NCBI GenBank assembly: GCA_012735535.1
Contig: JAAYHC010000033.1
Location: 1 to 47,408 of the forward strand
Reading direction: 5' to 3'
Length of the DNA: 47,408 nucleotides
Source: Bacillota bacterium
GTDB lineage: Bacteria > Bacillota > UBA5301
Shown: in pieces, positions 1 through 8,030 of the stretch
How the letters are laid out: each line of letters begins with the position of its first letter
Numbering within the stretch: position 1 is the first letter of the stretch
Translations under genes and position numbers: made by a program
Notes under the pieces: model-generated
The model's input: only the letters and a program-made list of their open reading frames with translations
The model's database searches: none
Told to the model about the DNA's origin: nothing

Positions 1-116
1 CCTGGTGATGATGGCGGAGGGGAAACACCCGTTCCCATACCGAACACGGCAGTTAAGCCCTCCAGCGCCGATGGTACTTGGACCGCGAGGTCCTGGGAGA
101 GTAGGTCGTTGCCAGG
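1..116 (+). rRNA. rrf: 5S ribosomal RNA
   Basis: The sequence has the conserved 5S core (the CCGAACACGGCAGTTAAG-type loop around 39-58 and GCGCCGATGGTACT around 65-78). The ends pair: CCTGG at 1-5 with CCAGG at 112-116. The true 5' end could lie a base or two upstream of the window. It is the 3' end of an rRNA operon whose 16S and 23S genes would lie outside the window on the left. Confidence 0.95.
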
Positions 117-136
117 AAATTTTTTTTTGTCTTTTT
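112..136 (+). terminator. T-tract directly after 5S, likely rRNA operon terminator
   Basis: The closing helix of 5S is followed within four bases by nine T residues (120-128) and a second run of five T (132-136). A helix followed directly by a T-tract is the usual shape of an intrinsic terminator. Here the 5S terminal stem would serve as the hairpin. No separate hairpin is visible between 5S and the T-tract. Confidence 0.5.
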
Positions 137-229
137 GACTACCATTTGCAAACAAAACTGGCAGGTATTGTTAAAATATGGGAGTATTATCTTCCGTAAA
201 AAGAACAATTGGCGGAAGGAGAGCTCACT

Positions 230-949
230 ATGTTGCTCCTACGGGTGATATTAGTGATTGCCATCGGTTTGCTTGGGTTTAATGCAAACCCTTGTAAGGC
301 CGCTTCAATCGTCGGATCGTATCATGACTTGTCATACATCGATAGAGTCCATGTCGAGAGCTGGGTCAGCGTTTACGACAACTTCGAGCAAGTCTGCGTA
401 TATTGTCACACTCCCCACGGTGCCAACCAAAATGTAGCTGCCCTTTGGAACCGCAGCCTGCCTGACCCCGGTAGTTACACTCTCTATGAAAGTGATACCC
501 TCGATGCACCTGCTCGGGCACCTAGTCCGATCAGCCTCTTGTGTTTAAGTTGTCACGACGGCACCATCGTAGTTGACTCCGTGCTTAACATGCCTCGCGG
601 CGCTACCCGGGGAACTAAGCATTCGCGGATGAAAGAAGACTGGGACTCAATTTATGATTGCGCCGCTTGCCATGACGGATGGATGGGACCGGGGACCGAT
701 TTTACGGGCACATTTTTGGGGTAGGATTTCAGTAATGATCATCCGGTTTCTATCGAATACTCGACTGCTGACCCGGGGTTAAAACCCCGGCCTGCTAATG
801 GTGTTTTCGCTAATGGGGTCAAATTGGTGGACAATAAAGTTGAGTGTGTTTCTTGTCACGACCCACATGATCCTGATCCGCAGCGCAAGCCGTTTTTGCG
901 GGTCTCTAATGCGGGTAGCGCTTTATGCTATACTTGCCATGATAAATGA
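230..949 (+). pseudogene. Exported pentaheme c-type cytochrome (doubled CXXCH type) with an in-frame TAG at 722-724
   Basis: The reading frame from ATG 230 to TGA 947-949 is open except for one amber codon, codon 165. The start is set by GGAAGGAG at 214-221, 8 bases upstream. A signal peptide covers about residues 1-25 (MLLLRVILVIAIGLLGF, ending near CKAAS). Three heme motifs lie before the TAG (CVYCH, CLSCH, CAACH) and two after it (CVSCH, CYTCH). The 74 codons after the TAG continue the family pattern without a shift: DFSNDHPVS follows the stop directly and matches the G-x-D-x-SNDHP motif common in paired-CXXCH cytochromes. The product would be an electron carrier outside the cytoplasmic membrane. 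As read with the standard code, it is a 164-residue triheme protein with its last two hemes lost. Possible explanations are a recent nonsense mutation, a sequencing error, or amber readthrough. No start codon with an RBS is visible for separate translation of the 3' part. Confidence 0.75.
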
Positions 950-1063
950 AGTATGATCGGCAAACAAGACGATTAAGCCGGTGCAGGTGAATTGTTTTTA
1001 TATTGAATCTTGGTTGGACTGTGACGCTTTGACCAAGAGCGTGAAAAAAATGGGTGGCTTGTA

Positions 1064-1105
1064 TTGTCAGCGGTAAACACCTGTGATATACTAACACAGG
1101 TGTTT
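1064..1105 (+). promoter_or_regulatory. rpsB promoter overlapped by a perfect 11-bp inverted repeat (operator candidate)
   Basis: The -35 is TTGTCA (1064-1069), then a 17-base spacer, then -10 TATACT (1087-1092) preceded by TG at 1084-1085 (extended -10). The predicted start is near 1099. AAACACCTGTG (1075-1085) and CACAGGTGTTT (1095-1105) are exact inverted repeats flanking the -10, so the transcript would begin inside the right arm. That argues for a protein-binding site rather than an RNA hairpin in the rpsB leader. Each arm also contains ACANNTGT (1077-1084, 1096-1103), the core of BlaI/CopY-type sites. For transcription arriving from the cytochrome gene, the repeat followed by TTTTCTATT could also act as a weak terminator. 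Confidence 0.6.
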
Positions 1106-1207
1106 TCTATTACACACGGAAATCGACCAAAGCCTGGTGCCGGGGTGACCTGGTGGGCAATGGGATGAGGTTTCCGGAGGACTTAAACCGAAAGGAGGTG
1201 GCCTGTC

Positions 1208-1981
1208 ATGGCAGTAATCTCAATGAAACAGCTTCTCGAAGCCGGCGTCCATTTTGGACACCAAACTCGCCGGTGGAACCCCAAAATGAAACCGTATATT
1301 TTTACTGAGCGCAACGGCATCTACATCGTCGATCTGCAGAAAACTGTTCGTAAGATCGAGGAAGCATATGATTTCGTGCGCAAGCTTGCAGCTGATGGGG
1401 GCAAGATCCTGTTTGTCGGCACGAAGAAACAGGCCCAAGATGCTATCCGCGAAGAGGCGGAGCGTTGCGGGATGTATTATGTCAACGTGCGGTGGCTGGG
1501 CGGAATGCTCACCAACTTTGAAACCATCAAGAAGCGAATTGCTCGACTCAAGGAGTTGGAGCACTGGGAAGAGACCGGTGAGATGGAGCGTCGTCCTAAG
1601 AAAGAGGTTGCCGGCTTGAGAAAAGAGGCCGAAAAACTGCGCCGTTTCTTGGGCGGTATCGCCGATATGACTTCTCTTCCAGATGCAGTTTTCGTTATCG
1701 ACCCGCGCAAAGAGCGAATTGCGGTAAGCGAGGCCAGGAAACTCGGTATTCCAATTATCGGTTTGGTTGATACTAACTGTGACCCTGATGATGTGGATTA
1801 TGTAATTCCTGGTAATGACGATGCTATCCGAGCCGTTAAGTTAATCGCCAGCAAAATCGCTGATGCTGTCATCGAAGGCCTCGAAGGTGAAGACCGTTCG
1901 AGTGTCGTTGACGTAGGCGAAGCAGAAGATGTAGATATGGCTTTGGATGAAGCATTGGAAGATGTTGACGACGTGGAGTAA
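1208..1981 (+). CDS. rpsB: 30S ribosomal protein S2
   Basis: This is the small-subunit protein S2, 257 residues, in the usual range for the family. It opens with the classic [20 protein letters not shown] motif and contains the [14 protein letters not shown] and FVIDPRKE segments. It ends in a markedly acidic tail of roughly 30 residues rich in D and E. The start ATG is preceded by a strong RBS, AAAGGAGGTGG (about 1191-1201). It is the first gene of an rpsB-tsf unit that ends at the terminator after tsf. Transcription probably starts at the promoter at 1064-1092, leaving a leader of about 110 bases with a possible short stem (GGAAATC with GGTTTCC) whose role is unknown. Confidence 0.98.
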   Translation: MAVISMKQLLEAGVHFGHQTRRWNPKMKPYIFTERNGIYIVDLQKTVRKIEEAYDFVRKLAADGGKILFVGTKKQAQDAIREEAERCGMYYVNVRWLGGMLTNFETIKKRIARLKELEHWEETGEMERRPKKEVAGLRKEAEKLRRFLGGIADMTSLPDAVFVIDPRKERIAVSEARKLGIPIIGLVDTNCDPDDVDYVIPGNDDAIRAVKLIASKIADAVIEGLEGEDRSSVVDVGEAEDVDMALDEALEDVDDVE

Positions 1982-2007
1982 GGGCCTAGGTCTAAGGAGG
2001 GTTTACT

Positions 2008-2658
2008 ATGGCTATTACCGCTGCTCTTGTTAAAGAGCTTCGTGAGCGTACCGGCGCCGGAATGATGGATTGCAAAACTGCTCTGGTAGAAACCGGTGGC
2101 GACCTGGAAAAAGCCGTTGAGTACCTTCGGGAAAAAGGTTTAGCCAAGGCTGCCAAAAAGGCTGGACGAATTGCTGCGGAAGGTTTGGTGGATTCCTATA
2201 TCCACTTAGGCGGCAGGATCGGTGTTTTAGTCGAAGTTAACTGTGAAACCGACTTTGTTGCCAAGACTGATGACTTCAAAGCATTAGTTAAAGATATCGC
2301 AATGCATATTGCAGCAGCCAAGCCTGAGTACGTGTCCAGAGAAGATGTTCCGGAGTCCGTTATCGAGCGTGAGCGCCAGATTTATCGGCAACAGATGCTC
2401 AACGAAGGCAAACCTGAAAAAATTGTGGACAAAATCGTCGACGGCAAGATCGACAAGTTCTATGAGGAGGTCTGTCTATTAGAGCAGCCCTTTGTCAAAG
2501 ATCCGGACAAGACGGTTGGTCAACTCCTCACCGAAAAGATCTCCCAGATCGGCGAGAATATTGTTGTCCGGCGCTTTGTCCGCTATGAACGCGGCGAAGG
2601 AATCGAGAAGAAACAGACCGATTTTGCGGACGAGGTTATGTCCCAAATCAATAAGTAA
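2008..2658 (+). CDS. tsf: Elongation factor Ts
   Basis: This is the guanine-nucleotide exchange factor for EF-Tu. The N-terminal UBA-like region ([19 protein letters not shown]) and the core motif [11 protein letters not shown] around residue 80 are present. At 216 residues it is the short form, with a single compact core domain, unlike the roughly 280-residue enterobacterial type. RBS AAGGAGG sits 7-8 bases before ATG. It follows rpsB after 26 bases and is probably co-transcribed with it. The terminator directly downstream separates the pair from pyrH. Confidence 0.97.
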   Translation: MAITAALVKELRERTGAGMMDCKTALVETGGDLEKAVEYLREKGLAKAAKKAGRIAAEGLVDSYIHLGGRIGVLVEVNCETDFVAKTDDFKALVKDIAMHIAAAKPEYVSREDVPESVIERERQIYRQQMLNEGKPEKIVDKIVDGKIDKFYEEVCLLEQPFVKDPDKTVGQLLTEKISQIGENIVVRRFVRYERGEGIEKKQTDFADEVMSQINK

Positions 2659-2676
2659 CAACTTGTTACGAAGTGC

Positions 2677-2703
2677 AAGGGGCCCTAGAGGGTCCCTTTT
2701 TTT
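2677..2703 (+). terminator. Intrinsic terminator after tsf
   Basis: AAGGGGCC (2677-2684) pairs with GGTCCCTT (2691-2698), with one G-T wobble, across a 6-base loop. It is followed by a T run to 2703. It closes the rpsB-tsf unit. Confidence 0.85.
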
Positions 2704-2783
2704 ACGTAGACCGAATTTATGCTTCCAGGAAGGATTACCGTGCACAATAAAGAAAAATAGTTAAGGATTTGGAACGGAGGAAA

Positions 2784-3512
2784 ATGATGTCATCAGGCAA
2801 GTATAAGCGAATCGTCTTGAAATTAAGTGGTGAGGCTCTGGCAGGAGACAAAGGCTTCGGTATTGACCTCGATGTCATAAATATGATTGCTTCGCAGATC
2901 AAGTCAACGGTGGCCTGCAACGTTCAGGTCGCGGTCGTTGTCGGCGGAGGCAACATCTGGCGCGGGGCTCCGGCCAGCGCACGTGGTATGGATCGAGCAA
3001 CAGCCGACTATATGGGGATGTTGGCCACGGTAATCAACGCTTTGGCCCTGCAAGATGCTTTAGAAAATCAAGGCGTCGAAACGCGCGTGATGACCGCCAT
3101 CGAGATGCGCGAAGTAGCTGAACCTTATATCAGACGCCGTGCAATCTCTCATTTGCAAAAAGGACGTGTTGTCATTTTTGCATCCGGTACCGGCAATCCC
3201 TATTTTTCTACCGATACGACAGCAGCATTACGCGCCGCGGAAATCGATGCCGATGTCATTTTGATGGCCAAACGCGGTGTTGACGGGGTTTATGATTCCG
3301 ATCCTAAGCATAACCCTGATGCCAAGATGTTTGACCATTTGGAGTATATCGACGTCTTGAATAAAGGCTTAACGATTATGGATAGTACGGCCATCTCGTT
3401 ATGTATGGACAACTCTATTCCGATTATCGTCTTTAATTTTAATGTGATGGATAATATTAAACGTATTGTGAATGGCGTAAAAGTCGGTACTTTAGTAGGG
3501 GGGGCTAAGTAA
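2784..3512 (+). CDS. pyrH: UMP kinase
   Basis: This enzyme phosphorylates UMP to UDP in the cytoplasm, feeding pyrimidine nucleotide synthesis. It is an amino-acid-kinase-fold protein of about 242 residues. Visible motifs are the lysine/phosphate loop [12 protein letters not shown] near the N terminus, [11 protein letters not shown], the [16 protein letters not shown] helix, and [20 protein letters not shown]. The frame is open from a TTG at 2769, but GGAGG (2776-2780) favours the tandem ATGs at 2784 or 2787; 2787 gives the better spacing of 6. The stop codon abuts the frr start. The pyrH-frr-uppS-cdsA order is standard in Firmicutes. Confidence 0.97.
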   Translation: MMSSGKYKRIVLKLSGEALAGDKGFGIDLDVINMIASQIKSTVACNVQVAVVVGGGNIWRGAPASARGMDRATADYMGMLATVINALALQDALENQGVETRVMTAIEMREVAEPYIRRRAISHLQKGRVVIFASGTGNPYFSTDTTAALRAAEIDADVILMAKRGVDGVYDSDPKHNPDAKMFDHLEYIDVLNKGLTIMDSTAISLCMDNSIPIIVFNFNVMDNIKRIVNGVKVGTLVGGAK

Positions 3513-4070
3513 ATGGTAAAAGATCTTCTCAAACGAACTGAAGACTCGATGAAAGCGACCATTGAAGCAACCAAGAAAGAGTTTAACACCGTACGTACCG
3601 GTCGGGCTAATCCGGCCTTATTAGATCGTGTTTTTGTTGATTATTATGGCACACCAACCCCGGTGACCCAAGTGGCCACCGTGACTTCGCCGGAAGCTCG
3701 GTTAATCGTGATTCAACCGTGGGTGAAGCAGACGCTGGGGGATATTGAACGGGCAATTTTGAAGTCGGATTTGGGCCTGAACCCGACCAATGACGGCTCA
3801 GTGATTAGGATTAGCTTTCCTCCGCTCACTGAGGAACGCCGTAAGGACCTGGTCAAGATCGTGAAGAAAATTGCCGAGGATATGCGGATTGCGATCCGCA
3901 ATATCCGGCGGGATGCCAACGATTCACTGAAAAAGATGGAAAAAGAAGACCATGTTCCTGAAGATGAGGTCAAGCGAGCGATGGATGAGGTTCAGGAGCT
4001 CACAGACAAATATATCGGTATTATTGACGAATTGCTTGAAGAAAAAGAAAAGGAGATCATGGAGGTCTAG
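3513..4070 (+). CDS. frr: Ribosome recycling factor
   Basis: RRF splits post-termination ribosomes together with EF-G. The 185-residue length is canonical. Family motifs seen are FNTVRTGRANPALLDRV, the YYGTPTPVTQVATVT segment, and the C-terminal helix ending KEIMEV. ATG 3513 follows directly after the pyrH stop, so the two are probably translationally coupled. The gene ends in TAG at the normal family C terminus, which shows TAG working as an ordinary stop in this genome. The next in-frame stop, TGA, lies just one codon further on. Confidence 0.97.
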   Translation: MVKDLLKRTEDSMKATIEATKKEFNTVRTGRANPALLDRVFVDYYGTPTPVTQVATVTSPEARLIVIQPWVKQTLGDIERAILKSDLGLNPTNDGSVIRISFPPLTEERRKDLVKIVKKIAEDMRIAIRNIRRDANDSLKKMEKEDHVPEDEVKRAMDEVQELTDKYIGIIDELLEEKEKEIMEV

Positions 4071-4072
4071 CC

Positions 4073-4327
4073 TTGATCACCTGGCAGCAGATTTTAGGGT
4101 GTCCCTGGTCGGTGGCGCAAAAAGTGTTGGACGGCTACGGGATCCAATATCGGGTAATTGACTCCTATGCCCCCAATGCTCGGTCTAATTCGGCTCGAAT
4201 GGGGCTGGTAAGTAGAATCAAGCAAAAATCGGATCATGTTGAAATAGTATTAACATATCCGGTATTTGAACCAATTATGGCTGACCTCCCTCATGCGGGG
4301 AGGTCAGGCAGTCCAGGAGCGACATAA
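4073..4327 (+). CDS. Small uncharacterised protein between frr and uppS, PASTA-like pattern
   Basis: This is an 84-residue reading frame starting at TTG 4073, two bases after the frr stop. It ends at TAA 4325-4327, just before the uppS start. The first 60 residues (ITWQQILGCPWSVAQKVLDG, later VEIVLTYPV) recall the layout of a PASTA domain: a short strand, a helix with an Ala-Gln pair, then strands ending in a hydrophobic V-x-L-x pattern. The similarity is weak and is my reading of the pattern, not a recognised hit. No signal peptide or membrane segment is seen. The last 20 or so codons overlap a strong hairpin (4281-4307), so the conserved part may end before it. Tight spacing with both neighbours supports a real gene; its function is unknown. 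Confidence 0.6.
   Translation: MITWQQILGCPWSVAQKVLDGYGIQYRVIDSYAPNARSNSARMGLVSRIKQKSDHVEIVLTYPVFEPIMADLPHAGRSGSPGAT
4281..4307 (+). promoter_or_regulatory. Perfect 10-bp hairpin just upstream of the uppS ribosome binding site
   Basis: CTGACCTCCC (4281-4290) pairs exactly with GGGAGGTCAG (4298-4307) across a 7-base loop. There is no T-tract, so it is unlikely to be an intrinsic terminator. It ends 7 bases before the AGGAG (4314-4318) that serves uppS. It could be an RNA-processing or stability element, or affect uppS translation. Confidence 0.5.
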
Positions 4328-4328
4328 T

Positions 4329-5051
4329 GTGAAACAGCAATTCAATTCTCAACTCCCAACTCATCTCGGCATTATTATGGATGGTAACGGTCGCTGGGCA
4401 AAAGAACGCAACCTACCGCGGATTGCTGGTCACCGCGAGGGAATGAAACGGGCAAAAGAGACTGTTGAAGCAGTTGCCCGACGTGGAATCGCCTTTCTGT
4501 CGTTATACGTTTTTTCAACGGAAAATTGGAAGCGACCCAAGTCCGAAGTCAATTTCCTGATGAGTCTCCTGCGGGATTCGATTTACAGCGAATTTGACAG
4601 CCTTAAAAATAACAATGTTCGCCTCGTCTGTTCAGGCCGGTTAGCGGAGTTGCCGGATAATCTGGCAGACGAGTTAAATGCCCTGGTAGCTGCGACGAAG
4701 GATAATACGGGGCTGACTTTAAATCTGGCGATTAATTACGGCGGGCGTGCAGAGATCATTGACGCGACCAAAAAGATCTGTCAGGATGTTTTGGCAGGGA
4801 AAGTGGAGATCAGCCAGATCACTGAAGACTTATACGCCCGGTATCTTTATCAGCCGGAGTTGCCACCGGTTGACTTGATTATCAGGCCGAGCGGGGAGAT
4901 GCGCCTCAGTAATTTCTTGCTTTGGCAGGGAGCATATGCTGAGTTAGTTACCCTACCAACCTTGTGGCCGGACTTCAGTGAAGCTGACCTAGATGCGGCT
5001 TTGTTAGAGTATGGCAGCCGGGACAGAAGATTTGGGGGCATCACCGAATGA
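4329..5051 (+). CDS. uppS: Isoprenyl transferase (undecaprenyl diphosphate synthase family)
   Basis: This cis-prenyltransferase builds the C55 lipid carrier used for peptidoglycan and other wall polymers, from FPP and IPP. Key motifs are HLGIIMDGNGRWAK (catalytic Asp), LSLYVFSTENWKRP, LNLAINYGGRAEI and IIRPSGEMRLSNFLLWQ (diphosphate-binding Arg and Ser). The family usually has RTSGE or RTGGE where this protein has RPSGE, a mild change. GTG 4329 is preferred, giving 240 residues, because AGGAG at 4314-4318 fits it. The frame is open further upstream, but that part overlaps the preceding gene. The stop overlaps the cdsA start by four bases. Confidence 0.96.
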   Translation: MKQQFNSQLPTHLGIIMDGNGRWAKERNLPRIAGHREGMKRAKETVEAVARRGIAFLSLYVFSTENWKRPKSEVNFLMSLLRDSIYSEFDSLKNNNVRLVCSGRLAELPDNLADELNALVAATKDNTGLTLNLAINYGGRAEIIDATKKICQDVLAGKVEISQITEDLYARYLYQPELPPVDLIIRPSGEMRLSNFLLWQGAYAELVTLPTLWPDFSEADLDAALLEYGSRDRRFGGITE

Positions 5052-5845
5052 GCAGTTTAACCCAGAGAGTCTTAACAGCGGTACTAGGGATTCCTTTGTT
5101 GCTATTCTTGTTGTATTGGGGAGGACTCCCCTTTATTCTTTTGGTTCAAGCGGTGGGGTTGGCCGCATTATATGAGTATAAAATGCTCTGGGCGGCTCGG
5201 GGGCTCAATTTCCCTGATCGCTTGATGTACCTTTCCGGGCTCGCCATAATTTCCACCGGCTTACTGCCGGGAAGCTTATTGCCGATGGGCATTTTGTTTC
5301 TGACTGCTGTCATCTCTTTTGTTTGGCAAGGCATTTCCGGCACCTGGAATAAGTCCGATAATCTATTGTCTGTGGGCTTGGCCATCTTGGGATTAGTCTA
5401 CATCGCTTGGCCGCTGTCGCTCTTGTTGCCCTTGCGTCAAGAATCCTTAAGCCTGGTTCTGTTTCTGTTAGCCTTGGCCTTTGGCTCCGACACCGCGGCT
5501 TACTTCGTCGGGATCAACTTCGGGCGTCGCCGTTTAGCCCCGGCTATTTCACCGAAAAAAAGCTGGGAGGGTGCTATCGGGGCGCTAGTCTTTACAGGAC
5601 TGCTGGGAGCGCTCTGGGGTTTTGTGGTCAACCCGGCCTTCACTTGGCTTGAAGGATTTATCTTCGGCGTTATTGCCAGCGTTTTTGGTCAGATCGGCGA
5701 CTTAATCGAATCGATGTTGAAGAGGTATTGCGGCGTCAAAGATAGTGGCAAGATTTTACCGGGACACGGGGGCATCTTGGATCGCATCGATAGCTTGCTA
5801 TTAATTATTCCGGTGATTTATATCGCCGTAGGGCTCTGGGGTTAA
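5048..5845 (+). CDS. cdsA: Phosphatidate cytidylyltransferase
   Basis: This integral membrane enzyme makes CDP-diacylglycerol from phosphatidic acid and CTP, the branch point of phospholipid synthesis. The 265-residue protein is almost entirely hydrophobic helices. It carries the CdsA signature near the C terminus: GQIGDLIESMLKR, then KDSGKILPGHGGILDRIDS with the metal-binding Asp. ATG 5048 overlaps the uppS stop in an ATGA arrangement, indicating coupled translation. Confidence 0.96.
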   Translation: MSSLTQRVLTAVLGIPLLLFLLYWGGLPFILLVQAVGLAALYEYKMLWAARGLNFPDRLMYLSGLAIISTGLLPGSLLPMGILFLTAVISFVWQGISGTWNKSDNLLSVGLAILGLVYIAWPLSLLLPLRQESLSLVLFLLALAFGSDTAAYFVGINFGRRRLAPAISPKKSWEGAIGALVFTGLLGALWGFVVNPAFTWLEGFIFGVIASVFGQIGDLIESMLKRYCGVKDSGKILPGHGGILDRIDSLLLIIPVIYIAVGLWG

Positions 5846-5847
5846 GC

Positions 5848-6882
5848 ATGAAGACTGACGAACTCAAACGGCAACTGATAATCCTTGGTATAGTCGGCGG
5901 GGTGTTTTTCTGCTTCAAATACCTACTGCCCTATTTTACCCCTTTTGTCATCGGGGCTTTACTTGCTATGATGATTGATCCCCTCGTCGATTTGTTTGAG
6001 GAGAAATTCAAAATACCGCGGGGACTAAGTGCTTTGGTGCTATTGGCTCTGGTAGTATCGGTTCTGATTATTTTCCTGACCACCGCAATTGCCCGGTTGG
6101 TTTATGAGCTAGACTTACTATTACAAACCTTGCCGCAGTACCAGGTGGCCCTTGGGGTTTTTATGGACAATGTGGTTCAGTGGTTTTCGGAGGTCACCTC
6201 CGGTTTGCCTAAAGTCTTACTGAATGCGCTTCAGACCGGTGAACAGAGCATCTATACAGCTATTTCCAACTTGATCAAACAGATTTTAGGGGCAGTCCAG
6301 AGAATTCCCAGTTTATTTATCATCGGCTTGTTTAGCTTTTTGGCTGCGTTCTTTATTAGCCGGGACAAAAGAGTTATTTCTAAAGCAATTTTTCGTTTCA
6401 TTCCAAGATCTTGGCGGAAACAGGTTTTTGAAGTCAAGGAAGATGTCTTTGTAGCCTTTTCCGGCTTTCTTCGTGCTCAGTTGATCTTGATTTCGATGAC
6501 CGCGGTTATGGCGATTATTGGCTTGACCATCCTGCGCATTCGCTATGCTTGGCTCATTGGAATCACCGCCGGTATTTTAGATTTGATTCCGGTTACGGGG
6601 CCAAGTGGTATATTTGTACCTTTGGCCGTTTATCTGGTAGCTATAGATCAAATACCGCAGGCTATAGGGGTTTTGGTAGTTTTGGGCCTGATCCTAACGG
6701 TGCGCCAGCTGAGTGAGCCGCGAATTGTCGCCTCAAATGTCGGGCTGCACCCGTTGGCCACGCTGATCGCCATTTACTTAGGTTTCCGTTTGTTCGGCGT
6801 CAGCGGCTTCATTCTTGGGCCGTTAGCCGCGGTAACGATAAAAGCAATTTTTGCGGTATTTCTTCCGGAGGCTAGAGAATGA
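5848..6882 (+). CDS. AI-2E family transporter / PerM-YtvI-like membrane protein
   Basis: This is a 344-residue polytopic membrane protein. It has two hydrophobic N-terminal helices, a long amphipathic middle, and a C-terminal block including DLIPVTGPSGIFVPLAVYL and GLHPLATLIAIYLGFRLFG. The P-x-x-G and G-x-H-P motifs are typical of the AI-2E exporter family (PF01594). Known members include YtvI, linked to sporulation, and Na+/H+ antiporters, so the substrate is undecided. It begins two bases after the cdsA stop and its own stop overlaps dxr (ATGA), so it is firmly inside this operon. Its presence between cdsA and dxr is not the usual Firmicutes arrangement. A DUF-type permease with another role remains possible. 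Confidence 0.85.
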   Translation: MKTDELKRQLIILGIVGGVFFCFKYLLPYFTPFVIGALLAMMIDPLVDLFEEKFKIPRGLSALVLLALVVSVLIIFLTTAIARLVYELDLLLQTLPQYQVALGVFMDNVVQWFSEVTSGLPKVLLNALQTGEQSIYTAISNLIKQILGAVQRIPSLFIIGLFSFLAAFFISRDKRVISKAIFRFIPRSWRKQVFEVKEDVFVAFSGFLRAQLILISMTAVMAIIGLTILRIRYAWLIGITAGILDLIPVTGPSGIFVPLAVYLVAIDQIPQAIGVLVVLGLILTVRQLSEPRIVASNVGLHPLATLIAIYLGFRLFGVSGFILGPLAAVTIKAIFAVFLPEARE

Positions 6883-8030
6883 CACAGGTCACGATTCTTG
6901 GTTCTACCGGCTCGATCGGCCGGCAGACCCTCGAGGTTATCCGATCCCATCCGGACCGGTTTAGTGTTTATGGTTTGGCTGCCAACAGCAATAGTGAGCT
7001 CTTGATCGCACAAGCACTGGAGTTCCGTCCACAGTATGTGGTAATCGCCGAGCAAACGCGGTTAGCTGAAGTCAGAGATGCTTTGGCAGGGACCGGGATT
7101 ACGGTGCTGGCGGGGTTTGACAGCATTGTCGAACTCGCTACACACAGGGTTGACCGTCTGGTGGTGGCGCTGGTAGGAGCTGCCGGGATCAAGCCTACGA
7201 TCGCCGGTATCAATGCCGGCTCTCCTATCGCCTTAGCCAACAAGGAGACTTTGGTCGCGGCCGGCTCAATCGTGATGCAGCTAGCCCGAGAACACCATGT
7301 GCCTATCTTGCCGGTGGACAGTGAACATAGCGCGATCTTTCAGTGTTTACAGGCTTCACCTCAGCATCTGCGCAGTATCTGGCTAACTGCTTCCGGTGGG
7401 CCGTTTCGCAATTGGCCAAGCGACAAGCTCCACCGAGTCAGGCCCGAGGATGCCCTCAAACACCCGAATTGGCAGATGGGTGCGAAAATCACGATTGATT
7501 CGGCTACGTTGGTCAATAAGGGGCTGGAGGTTATCGAGGCCCATTGGTTATTCGATGTGGACTATTCGGAAATTCACGTTTTAATCCATCCGCAATCGAT
7601 CGTCCATTCCCTGGTGGAATTCGTGGACGGTTCGGTCCTGGCTCAACTGGGCTGGCCGGATATGCGGTTGCCAATTCAATATGCATTGACATACCCGGAA
7701 CGTTTGCCTAGCCAATTGCGACGCTTGAACCTGCTGGAGGTGGCCACGCTGGATTTTACAGCCCCTGATGTGGCGAGATTTCCCGGTTTGGGTCTGGCGT
7801 TTGAGGCGGGGAAAGCCGGGGGAACAATGCCGACAGTTTTTAACGCGGCCAATGAAATCGCGGTTTATAAATTTTTGCGGAATGAGCTGCCTTTTACGCG
7901 AATACCGTCCGTAATAGCGACCGTAATGTCCGCCCATAACCAGGTTTCAAATCCAACTCTAGAAGAAATATTAGAAATTGATGCCTGGGCGCGTTTAGAA
8001 GCGGAAAGGACTGTGAAAAAACTATGCTGA
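6879..8030 (+). CDS. dxr: 1-deoxy-D-xylulose 5-phosphate reductoisomerase
   Basis: Dxr catalyses the second step of the MEP isoprenoid pathway, converting DXP to MEP with NADPH. The N-terminal Rossmann motif is ILGSTGSIGRQTLEVI. The metal-binding and substrate motifs LPVDSEHSAIFQCL, LTASGGPFR and ATLVNKGLEVIEAHWLF are present. Length is 383 residues, normal for the family. It overlaps the upstream transporter by four bases and rseP by seven. With uppS, cdsA and ispG nearby, this operon supplies lipid-carrier and membrane precursors. Confidence 0.97.
   Translation: MTQVTILGSTGSIGRQTLEVIRSHPDRFSVYGLAANSNSELLIAQALEFRPQYVVIAEQTRLAEVRDALAGTGITVLAGFDSIVELATHRVDRLVVALVGAAGIKPTIAGINAGSPIALANKETLVAAGSIVMQLAREHHVPILPVDSEHSAIFQCLQASPQHLRSIWLTASGGPFRNWPSDKLHRVRPEDALKHPNWQMGAKITIDSATLVNKGLEVIEAHWLFDVDYSEIHVLIHPQSIVHSLVEFVDGSVLAQLGWPDMRLPIQYALTYPERLPSQLRRLNLLEVATLDFTAPDVARFPGLGLAFEAGKAGGTMPTVFNAANEIAVYKFLRNELPFTRIPSVIATVMSAHNQVSNPTLEEILEIDAWARLEAERTVKKLC

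Noticed and set aside
230-949. Frameshift as the cause of the broken cytochrome
   Set aside because: The two halves are in the same frame. Only a single TAG codon interrupts them.
957-1076. Short open frame (about 31 residues from GTG 981, with three Cys) between the cytochrome and rpsB
   Set aside because: It has no ribosome binding site, a very short length, and it overlaps the rpsB promoter. No family was recognised.
1075-1105. Inverted repeat as a plain terminator of the cytochrome gene
   Set aside because: The repeat is centred on a strong extended -10 promoter and its T-run is short and broken, so an operator is the better reading. A minor terminator role is not excluded.
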